Positions 6,195-13,332 of a stretch of DNA of 19,547 nucleotides are shown piece by piece. The position numbers and the translations under genes are program-made. The notes under the pieces are model-generated. The model worked only from the letters and a program-made list of their open reading frames with translations. It did no database searches and was not told the DNA's origin. Positions within the stretch are counted from its first letter, which is position 1, and every line of letters begins with the position of its first letter. The DNA is from DATFGK01 sp046712825 (GTDB lineage: Bacteria > Actinomycetota > AC-67), in contig JBKKCR010000260.1 in NCBI GenBank assembly GCA_046712825.1, positions 1 through 19,547 on the forward strand, in the 5' to 3' direction.

Positions 6195-8657
6195 CTACTC
6201 GTCGCGAAGAACCACCGCGGGCCGGAGCCGGGCCGCGCGGGCACCCGGAACCGCTGCCGCGAGGTTCGCGATCACGAGCGTCGCGAGGATCCCGATCGCC
6301 ACGGTCGCGATCGGCAGGACGGGCTCGCGAGGCACACCGAGCCGGTCGACGAACGAGCTCCAGATCGCGCGACCGGCGAAGATCCCAACGGGAACCCCGA
6401 TCGCGATGGCGATGACGGCCAGCGTCGAAGCCTGCCACGCGACGGCCGCGTACACCTGCCGTCTGAGGAAGCCCATCGTCTTTAACACTGCCATCTCGCG
6501 AGCGCGGCGCCGGACCGACGAGATCAGCGCATGCGCGATCGCCGCGACCGCGAGCAGGGTCAGCAGCCCCGATAGGACGACCGGCGTCGAGCGGATGCCC
6601 GCGTAGCTCGTGACATCGCCGGGGCGGATGTCGCGGGACGTCCCGCAGAATCCCGCGTCGCATTCCGGCAGGTCGCTGACGGCTGCGCGGAAGACACGAT
6701 CGGAGGCGTCAGCAGGCGCATCTCGTTGCAGGTCGACCATCATGACGTTGTAGGAGGGATCTTCGATGCCCTGATCGACCGCGGCATCGAGGACGGCTGC
6801 GACCGTCAGTGCGCCGTCTCCGAGCCCCGTCGGCTTGAACGACCCGAGTCCGAATTGTGGGAACACCGCGCGTCCGACGATCTTCATCGTGAGAGACCCC
6901 ACCTCGGACACGACCCCAACGGTCTGTCCTACACGGCGTCGGAGATCTCGCAACGTAGCGGTGCCGAGCGCGATCTCGTCTGCGGTGCGCGGCGCCCGAC
7001 CTTCGAGCATCGTCAGAGTGACTTTCCCTTCGATAGGATCGATGCCGATCGTGGTTATCGGTCGGACGCGGGAGGAACCCTGGATCTCGAGCTCACCGAG
7101 AAGCCCCCCCGAGAACGCCGCGACCTCCGGGAGACCTCGGAGCCGGGTGGCCGCGGGCTCGATCGGGATGACACCGAAGCCGGCGTCCACGGTGACGTCC
7201 CAGTTCTGTCCATAGAGGTGCGGCGTCTCGACGAGACGATCCAGGCTCGACGAGAACGTGACCGTCGCAGCGAGCGCGATCATGGCGAGGACCGTGCCCG
7301 CGATCGCACTTCGTACGGGAGCCGAGGTGTGGCCGCGCCCTGGATCGACGGCCATGCGGACGCCGGTGGTCATCGCGGCCGGGGCGCCCGATCGCGCCAG
7401 CGCTGCCGCGACGCGCGAGGAACGACGCACGGCCAGCGGATCCGCGGCACCGGCCGTCGCCCGGGCGCGCGCGCGGAACAGGGCCGGCACCGCCTGGGTC
7501 AGCAAGACGAGGACGATCATCCCGACGGCCCCGAGCCCCAGCAGCGGCGCATCGACGCTGACGCCCGGGTCCGGCTCGGCGAGCCGCGCGGTCCCCAGCG
7601 GCATCAAGGGCGACACGCCGATAGCCACGATGACCGCGACGACCGCCGCCCCCACGGCCACGGCCCCCGCGCGGACCATCCCAACGACGAACAGCTGGCG
7701 CGGAGTCATCCCGAGGGCCCGCATCGTCGGGTAGTCGGACGCGTCTCCGTAGAGCTGCCGTGCGAGCGCCTGGCCAACGATGAGCAAGATCGTCAGCGCG
7801 CTGAGGCCCGCGAACAGTTGCAGTGCGACGACCTGCGGCCGGACCGCGCGCTGCACGACGGCGGTTCGTTCATCCTCGCTGGAGTAGAAGAGCCCGCCGA
7901 GTTGCGGATAGCGATCGAAGACGAATCTGACGGACGTGCGGAACCGGATCGCGTCGGTGCCGGGACGGAGCCGCGCGAACGCGCCGTCGAACGCCGCGTA
8001 CGTGGGGCCGGCATACTGACGATAGAAAGCCGCCGTAACGAAGAGCGTCGGGAACGAATCGTTGACGGCGATCGGCAGGACCTCGTTCGGCAGGATGCCA
8101 GTGCCGACCACGGTGACACGGCGGATCGGTCCCAGGGTGGCGCTGGGATCTTCCTCCGTCGGCGCTCCGACTCGGACCTCTAGGATCGACCCTACGCCGA
8201 CGCCTTCGGCGGCCAAGAACCGGTTCGCGAACGCTTCGTCGGGCCGGTCCTGACGCGGCAATCGCCCCGCGGTGACGCGTGGGCGCGCCACGTCGGTGAG
8301 GAGCCTGCCGTCCGCCGCGGCGAGGGCCGCTAGGAACTCGCCGACGGCCTCTTCGACCGCGGGTGGTCCCGATTCGAGGAAGAGATCCAAGCCGACGCCG
8401 AACCCAAGAGCTTCGACGTCCGGCAGCCGTCCGACCTCCTCGTAGAACGATTCGGCACCTTGTTTCTCGACCGAGATCAGTACGTCGCCGGCGTCGGTCG
8501 CGGCGCGCATCCGCGGATATGCGGTGTCCGTGCGGCGGGCACCGGCGAGCGCGCCGAGCACGGCGCCGCCGGCCAGGCCGAGGAACACGATCATTAGGAG
8601 CGTTCCCCCGGCACGCCGGCGTAGCTCCGCGCGGACGCGCGTCCAAACGGCCGTCAT
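6195..8657 (-). CDS. FtsX/MacB-type ABC transporter permease D
   Basis: An 820-aa membrane protein, the last gene of the operon. Predicted topology: TM1 (about 20-40), a large extracellular domain (41-278), three TMs (about 278-298, 325-348, 370-392), a cytoplasmic linker, TM5 (about 450-470), a second extracellular domain (471-690), and three TMs (about 692-714, 740-762, 782-803). This is two FtsX cores each with a MacB-PCD-like extracellular domain. Coupling-helix motifs are YPTMRALGMTPRQL and REMAVLKTMGFLRRQ. Shared paralogue motifs include GARRTDTAYPR (39-49), SPLMPLGTARLAEPDPG (349-365) and GRGHTSAPVRS (440-450). The second extracellular domain has a Cys pair (C666, C671). The start ATG follows the kinase stop by 4 nt, implying coupled translation; the longer frame to 8720 overlaps the kinase and is rejected. 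Its ATPase partner is presumably the one at 18287-19042. Confidence 0.9.
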   Translation of the reverse strand: MTAVWTRVRAELRRRAGGTLLMIVFLGLAGGAVLGALAGARRTDTAYPRMRAATDAGDVLISVEKQGAESFYEEVGRLPDVEALGFGVGLDLFLESGPPAVEEAVGEFLAALAAADGRLLTDVARPRVTAGRLPRQDRPDEAFANRFLAAEGVGVGSILEVRVGAPTEEDPSATLGPIRRVTVVGTGILPNEVLPIAVNDSFPTLFVTAAFYRQYAGPTYAAFDGAFARLRPGTDAIRFRTSVRFVFDRYPQLGGLFYSSEDERTAVVQRAVRPQVVALQLFAGLSALTILLIVGQALARQLYGDASDYPTMRALGMTPRQLFVVGMVRAGAVAVGAAVVAVIVAIGVSPLMPLGTARLAEPDPGVSVDAPLLGLGAVGMIVLVLLTQAVPALFRARARATAGAADPLAVRRSSRVAAALARSGAPAAMTTGVRMAVDPGRGHTSAPVRSAIAGTVLAMIALAATVTFSSSLDRLVETPHLYGQNWDVTVDAGFGVIPIEPAATRLRGLPEVAAFSGGLLGELEIQGSSRVRPITTIGIDPIEGKVTLTMLEGRAPRTADEIALGTATLRDLRRRVGQTVGVVSEVGSLTMKIVGRAVFPQFGLGSFKPTGLGDGALTVAAVLDAAVDQGIEDPSYNVMMVDLQRDAPADASDRVFRAAVSDLPECDAGFCGTSRDIRPGDVTSYAGIRSTPVVLSGLLTLLAVAAIAHALISSVRRRAREMAVLKTMGFLRRQVYAAVAWQASTLAVIAIAIGVPVGIFAGRAIWSSFVDRLGVPREPVLPIATVAIGILATLVIANLAAAVPGARAARLRPAVVLRDE

Positions 8658-8661
8658 CGCG

Positions 8662-10791
8662 TCAGTCGCCCAGCGGAACGGTGCCGGAGACCTTCGTGCC
8701 CTTGCCCGGCGCCGACTCAACGCGAAGGCTTCCGCCGATCGCGCCGACGCGGTCGTTCATGTTGGTGAAGCCCGCGCCCGCCTTCGCCGTAGCCACGTCG
8801 AATCCGGCGCCGTCGTCGACGACCTCGAACAGCAGCGCGCCCGCTTCCTGACGGATACGGAGATCGGCCGTCGCGTTCTCGCCGGCATACTTCCCGGTGT
8901 TCTGCATGGCCTCGAGGCAGCAGAAATAGATCGCCGCCTCGATCTCGGGGGAGTACCGGGTCAAGCTTTCGGCGTGAACGGTCGTCGGGATCGGCGAGCG
9001 GCTGGCCGCCGCCTTGAGCGCCTCGCCGAGCCCACGGTCGGCGAGCAGCGGCGGATAGATTCCGTGCGCGAGCGCCCGAAGATCTTCGAGCGTGTCCTGG
9101 ATCTCCGTTCCGAGGTGCTCGAGCATCGCGTTCGAGTCGTCCGGCGCGGTGGCGGAAAGCTGGCGTGCCAGACGCAGGTTGACCGCCAGCGCGACGAGCC
9201 GCTGCTGAGCGCCGTCGTGAAGGTTGCGCTCGATCTTGCGGCGTTCCGCGTCGGCGGCGGCGACGATGCGCGCTCGCGAGGCCTGGAGCTCAGCCGCCTG
9301 CTGGCGGATCTCGTCGAGTGAGGCTTGCAGCGCCGAGTCGAGCCGCACGTTGCGAAGCGCGAGGCCGACCTGACGTGCGAGCTCGGTGATGATGCGCTCC
9401 TCTTCCTCGTCGAATGCTCCGCGATCGCTGCGGCGACGAACCACGATCATGCCGAGGAGCTCGCCGGCGTTCGTGATCGGAGCGACGCGCAGATGCTCGT
9501 CCTCGGCCCCGAGCATGGCCGGCATCCAGACCTTCAGCCACGCGGGACCGGAGATGCCGGCCCGGGCGACGACGGACATCTCCGACGCGCCGAGGGTGAT
9601 ACGGGCTGCCGGGCGGCTCGGGTCCGAGACCGAACGCTCGAGGGTGCCGCCGCTCCCGGTCCAAACCTCGGCGACGTCCAGCTGAAGGGTCTTGCGCAGC
9701 GACTCGGCCATCTGCAGCAGCAGCTCGTCGAGGGGGAGCGCGCGGGACATGCGGCTCCCGAACGTGCGGATCACCTCATCGGGAGCCTGACGCTCGCCAT
9801 AAACGAGCCTGGTGGCGACGCGCTGGAGCCGCTCGCGCGTTGGCACGTACAGCAGCGCCGCCGCACCCGCGGCGAGGATCGACAACACGAGCAGCGTGCG
9901 CTCCTCCTCGCGTGGAACGCGCCCCAGGCCGAGCACGATCGCCACGTAAACCACCGATACGAGTCCAACCAGTCCCGCCAGAGAGATCGTGTGGAGCAGG
10001 AGGCGGTCGACGATGACCGAGGGCCGCTCGAAGGCGGCGATGGCGAACGCGATGGGGATGATCGCGGTTGCCCCGGCAGCGACCGCCGCAACCGGCTCGG
10101 GCCAGGAGACCAGGGCTTGTAGCGTGGCCGCTGCGACGGCGATCCCGGTCGCGACCGTGACCGACCACGCGAGCCACTTGATCCGCCGGCGTTCGCCGAT
10201 CGAGGCTTTCTCATAACGCGTGAGCGCCGCCGGGCCACCGATGATGGCGAACAGGGCGATCTCGGCCACGACGGGCCACATGGGAATCTCCGGACGGCGG
10301 GCGATGAGAGCGACGGCGACCGCGGCGCCGACCGCGTACCCGATGGCGGCGAGGGTCTTGCGCGCCGAGGTACGCAGGTTCCCAACCGGCATGGCGAGCA
10401 ATGCGTGGAACGCGAACGCGGGTGCGAGCGCCAGCCCGCCGGCCCGGAGGATCTCGGCGGCGCTCCGGCCCAGGATCGGATCGTCGGCGGCGAGCGACTC
10501 CGCCGCGAGGATGGCGATGCCCGCCGCGAACGCTCCTCCAAGGAGCAGCAGCGGCGTAGGGTCGCCACGGTGCCGCGTCACAGCGATCCCCCCGCAGACC
10601 CCCCACGCTGCCAGCAAGGCCGCGCGGACGATCTGCTCGGCGGTCGGGTCGGGATCGAGCGCGATCAGGAGACTCCAGACGGCGAGCGCCGTCACGGCGG
10701 CGCCGAGCATGAGTCCGGCTCCCGATCGCCAGGAGGCGGCGTCGCCGGCGGCTCCGCCGCCCAGGCTCGTCCGTTCTGCTGTCGTTGTCAT
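8662..10791 (-). CDS. Membrane sensor histidine kinase (GAF, HisKA_3, HATPase_c)
   Basis: A 709-aa sensor kinase. Residues 25-318 hold about ten hydrophobic helices, an integral-membrane sensor region. A GAF-like domain follows (about 340-480), then a helical linker and the HisKA_3 dimerisation domain with the phospho-accepting His in DAERRKIERNLHDGAQQRL (H525). The ATPase domain (about 610-707) has an N-box CCLEAMQNTGKYA, a G1 box DDGAGFD and a final GKGTKVSGTVPL. Kinases of this class normally phosphorylate NarL-type regulators, such as the one at 5050-5730. The start ATG 10791 is preceded by GGAG that belongs to the last codons of the mini-permease remnant, so expression probably depends on translation through that remnant. 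The gene sits between permease genes, which implies it senses or serves the transporter. Ligand unknown. Confidence 0.93.
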   Translation of the reverse strand: MTTTAERTSLGGGAAGDAASWRSGAGLMLGAAVTALAVWSLLIALDPDPTAEQIVRAALLAAWGVCGGIAVTRHRGDPTPLLLLGGAFAAGIAILAAESLAADDPILGRSAAEILRAGGLALAPAFAFHALLAMPVGNLRTSARKTLAAIGYAVGAAVAVALIARRPEIPMWPVVAEIALFAIIGGPAALTRYEKASIGERRRIKWLAWSVTVATGIAVAAATLQALVSWPEPVAAVAAGATAIIPIAFAIAAFERPSVIVDRLLLHTISLAGLVGLVSVVYVAIVLGLGRVPREEERTLLVLSILAAGAAALLYVPTRERLQRVATRLVYGERQAPDEVIRTFGSRMSRALPLDELLLQMAESLRKTLQLDVAEVWTGSGGTLERSVSDPSRPAARITLGASEMSVVARAGISGPAWLKVWMPAMLGAEDEHLRVAPITNAGELLGMIVVRRRSDRGAFDEEEERIITELARQVGLALRNVRLDSALQASLDEIRQQAAELQASRARIVAAADAERRKIERNLHDGAQQRLVALAVNLRLARQLSATAPDDSNAMLEHLGTEIQDTLEDLRALAHGIYPPLLADRGLGEALKAAASRSPIPTTVHAESLTRYSPEIEAAIYFCCLEAMQNTGKYAGENATADLRIRQEAGALLFEVVDDGAGFDVATAKAGAGFTNMNDRVGAIGGSLRVESAPGKGTKVSGTVPLGD

Positions 10792-10815
10792 TAGGATTCA
10801 CTCCGTCCTTAGTAC
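10789..10815 (-). promoter_or_regulatory. Ribosome-binding site of the kinase inside the permease remnant
   Basis: Reading the minus strand, the last codons GTA CTA AGG ACG GAG TGA of the remnant contain GGAG, 9 nt before the kinase ATG. The same Val-Leu-Arg-Thr-Glu-stop ending supplies the signal at the permease C junction. Spacing is good, so this is the most likely kinase ribosome site. Confidence 0.6.
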
Positions 10816-10914
10816 CGTAGCGGGGGCGAGACGAGCCGCGGCCCTGCCGGGCAGCGCCGCCAAGAGATTGGCGAGGAAAACGGTTGCGGGGAGGCGCATC
10901 CAGACCGCGTTCAT
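10798..10914 (-). pseudogene. Mini-permease: in-frame internal-deletion remnant of an FtsX-type permease
   Basis: A 38-codon open frame (ATG 10914 to TGA 10798). Its first eight residues, MNAVWMRL, match the permease N-terminus (MAAVWMRL in A, MAAVWMRF in C). From residue 9 on it matches the extreme C-terminus of the same family: ANLLAALPGRAAARLAPA then TVLRTE, against GNLIAALPGRSAARTQPA then LVLRAE in A. About 2.3 kb of a normal permease gene is missing between these parts, and the frame is intact across the join. The start overlaps the operon's usual coupling arrangement (TGA-G-ATG after permease C), and the end supplies the kinase ribosome site. Codons such as GTA, CTA and GTT suggest relaxed selection. 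The simplest reading is a deleted fifth permease. It could instead be kept as a translational coupler or as a small membrane-associated protein. Confidence 0.8.
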
Positions 10915-10933
10915 CTCACTCCGTCCTCAGCAC
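10912..10933 (-). promoter_or_regulatory. Coupling junction permease C / mini-permease
   Basis: On the minus strand, GTG CTG AGG ACG GAG TGA G ATG gives the C-terminal Val-Leu-Arg-Thr-Glu of permease C, its stop, one base, and the remnant's ATG. Both AGG and GGAG can serve as Shine-Dalgarno sequences. The arrangement is the same in kind as the A/B and B/C junctions. Confidence 0.65.
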
Positions 10934-13315
10934 GACGGCAGGTTGGGTCTTCGCGGCCGCACGTCCGGGTATGAGCGCGATGAGGTTGACGGCGATCAAC
11001 GCGCCCGCCGCCACGATGGCCAGGGTTGAAAGCTCGACCACGGGCCGGGCGACGAATCCCGTGTTTCGCGCCATCGCGTTCCACATCAAGCGACCAACGA
11101 GGACCCCGAGGGACAGCCCGATCGCGAGCGTGGGGATCGCGGTGGCCGTCGCCTGCCATCTCACAGCGCTCCGGATCTGTCTGCCGTCGAAGCCGATCGA
11201 CTTCAAGATGGAAAGATCCCGGCGCCGCCGGCGGATCGCGGTGAGGAGCCCGTGACCGAGGGTCCCGGCCGCGAGCACTCCAACGATCCCCGCAAGGACC
11301 AACGGCATCTCGGAGACGCGTCCGAAGTCCAACACCGTTCCCGGAGACTCCGGAACCCTGACCTCGGCCTGGAACCGCTCCTCGAAGAAGCGCTCGAGCT
11401 GGGTGGGGTCGACGCCGGGTTCAAAGCGCACGAGCGCGCGATCGGTGGGGATCGATCCCTCCTCGCCGAAGAGCTTCTCGAGATCGTCGGTGGGGATCCA
11501 GATGCCCTCGCCGAGGGTGGACGCCTCACCGGCGACGGGCAGGACGGTCACTCCCACGACCTGGAACGGTGCGTCGATCGGTGAGCCCTGGAAGCCGACC
11601 CGAACGGTGCCGCCCATGCGCGCACCCGCGTCGCGCATCGTCTGCCGGCCGATGGCGATCTCGTTCGGCGCCGCCGGGGCACGTCCTTCGAGGATCGGCG
11701 GCGTGACGACCGCCCCGAGCGGCAAGCCGTAGGGTTCGACGGGGATGCCGTTCACATTGATCGACCCTCCATCGGGTCCGAAGGTCACCGCGGCGACCCC
11801 CTTCATCTCCCGGAGCACCTGTTGAGCGACGGGACCGTCTGCCGTGTTCTCGGGATCGTCGTTGAACACGGACGAGGTGACGCTGACGTCCCAATTCCAG
11901 CCGTACAGCGATGGGTCGGCCGCCAGCCGATCGAGGCTGGAACCGACGACCAGCGCGGCGGCAAGTGCCAGCAGACATACCGCGGTCCCGGCGATCGTCG
12001 TGCGCACGGGCACCGCGGTACGGCCGCGGCCTCGCTCGAACGCCATGCGCGCCCCGATCGCCGGCGCAGGCTTTCGCGCGATACGAGTGATCGCCTCGAC
12101 CAAGCGGTGCCGACGGCTCATCGCACCGGACAACGCGTCGGGATTCCAGCCTTTCCGCGCCGTGCGGACGGCGGGGTACATCGCGAGCGCCATCACCACC
12201 AAGAAGATCCCGCCGAAGCCGAGGCTCATGGGGATCGCAGGGAACGAGAACGCAGGGTCCGGATCCGCCAGCCGCGCTGTCCCGAACGGCGTGAGCGGCG
12301 ATGCCGCCGCCGCGACGACGACGGCGACGACGGCGCCGATCAGGCCGATCCAAGCCGAGCGGAGGAGCGCGATGGCTGCAAGCTGACCCCGGGAGATCCC
12401 GAGCGCCGTCATCCAGCCGTTGTCGGTCGAGTCGAGGAACGTCTGCCGCGCGATCGCCTGACCCACGACGAGCAGGGTTAGCGCGCCGAGCAGCCCCGAG
12501 AGGATCCACAGCGCGGTGGCTTGGAGGCCGAACGAATCCCGTGCCTCGTCCCACCGGCCCGACTCGTCGTAGAAGACTGTCCGCCCTTGGGTGATCTCGC
12601 TGATCTCGGCATCGAACTCGTCGTACGCTGCGGTCCCTTCCTTCAGGCGCAGCATCGAGAGCTCGATCGTCTCGATGCCGTCGCGGTACTTCTCGAGGAA
12701 GGCCGGGGTCAGGGTCAGTCTCGGCCCTGCGATGGCGGCGAAGTCGCCCAGGTCCGCGCCGACGCCGGTGATGCGGAACGTGATCGTCGGGCCGGGCAAC
12801 GGCGGTGATCCGTCGTCGGAGAAAGCTTCGGTGAAGAAGCCGACCGTGTAGGTGTCGCCGGCATGCAATCCGAGACGCTCGGACGCCACGATGTTGACGA
12901 AGGCCTCGTCCTCTCGTCGTGGGTCGGGGAGACGTCCTTCGATAACGTTCGTGGGAAACGTCGTCGTGCCGAGTCGCGGGTCTTCGCTGGCGCCGACTTC
13001 GATGTCGCCCTGCGCCGGCATGAGGAAGAGCCGCTCACCATCTTCGACGGACTCAAGCTCCAGGAGATGATCCAGGCTCAGCTTGGCGTTGATCTCGTTT
13101 GGGAATCCACCCGCGACGCCAAAGAACGGCGCGAGAAAGATGTGCGGCGGACTTCTCTTCTGGACGAACCGATCAACGACGGAATCGGTCCTGCGCGCGC
13201 CGGCCGCCGCGGCGACGACGGCACCGCCGAAGAGTCCTACGAGTACCGAGAGCGCAAGCCACGAACGCCACCGCGAACGGAGCTCGGCGCGGAACCGCAT
13301 CCAGACCGCGGCCAT
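10916..13315 (-). CDS. FtsX/MacB-type ABC transporter permease C
   Basis: A 799-aa membrane protein with the same two-half layout as its neighbours: TM1 (about 18-40), first extracellular domain (41-265), TMs near 266-286, 313-338 and 362-384, linker, TM5 near 437-460, second extracellular domain (461-668), TMs near 669-692, 720-742 and 762-783. Family motifs are GARRTDSVVDR (39-49), SPLTPFGTARLADPDPA (339-355), GRGRTAVPVRT (429-439), LYGWNWD (470-476) and the coupling helix RRRRRDLSILKSIGF. GARRT is kept, but the following TAYxR of the other three permeases is SVVDR. The second extracellular domain contains EGRAPAAPNEIAIG and FEPGVDPTQL, pieces also found in A and B. The start ATG 13315 shares its A with the stop of permease B (TGATG) and has an AGGG site 7 nt upstream. 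The frame is open to 13558 but that part lies within permease B. Transported substrate unknown. Confidence 0.9.
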   Translation of the reverse strand: MAAVWMRFRAELRSRWRSWLALSVLVGLFGGAVVAAAAGARRTDSVVDRFVQKRSPPHIFLAPFFGVAGGFPNEINAKLSLDHLLELESVEDGERLFLMPAQGDIEVGASEDPRLGTTTFPTNVIEGRLPDPRREDEAFVNIVASERLGLHAGDTYTVGFFTEAFSDDGSPPLPGPTITFRITGVGADLGDFAAIAGPRLTLTPAFLEKYRDGIETIELSMLRLKEGTAAYDEFDAEISEITQGRTVFYDESGRWDEARDSFGLQATALWILSGLLGALTLLVVGQAIARQTFLDSTDNGWMTALGISRGQLAAIALLRSAWIGLIGAVVAVVVAAAASPLTPFGTARLADPDPAFSFPAIPMSLGFGGIFLVVMALAMYPAVRTARKGWNPDALSGAMSRRHRLVEAITRIARKPAPAIGARMAFERGRGRTAVPVRTTIAGTAVCLLALAAALVVGSSLDRLAADPSLYGWNWDVSVTSSVFNDDPENTADGPVAQQVLREMKGVAAVTFGPDGGSINVNGIPVEPYGLPLGAVVTPPILEGRAPAAPNEIAIGRQTMRDAGARMGGTVRVGFQGSPIDAPFQVVGVTVLPVAGEASTLGEGIWIPTDDLEKLFGEEGSIPTDRALVRFEPGVDPTQLERFFEERFQAEVRVPESPGTVLDFGRVSEMPLVLAGIVGVLAAGTLGHGLLTAIRRRRRDLSILKSIGFDGRQIRSAVRWQATATAIPTLAIGLSLGVLVGRLMWNAMARNTGFVARPVVELSTLAIVAAGALIAVNLIALIPGRAAAKTQPAVVLRTE

Positions 13316-13332
13316 CACTCGGCCCTCAACAC
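13313..13332 (-). promoter_or_regulatory. Coupling junction permease B / permease C
   Basis: TTGAGGGCCGAGTGATG on the minus strand encodes the final Leu-Arg-Ala-Glu of B, and its TGA overlaps the ATG of C by one base. AGGG inside the Arg-Ala codons lies 7 nt before the ATG, an ideal Shine-Dalgarno distance. It differs from the A/B junction by one base in this stretch. Confidence 0.75.

Noticed and set aside
6726..8183. Long plus-strand open frame of 485 codons antisense to permease D
   Set aside because: Composition is extreme in Arg, Asp and Gly, as expected for a GC-rich antisense shadow. It has no motif, and permease D is clearly real.
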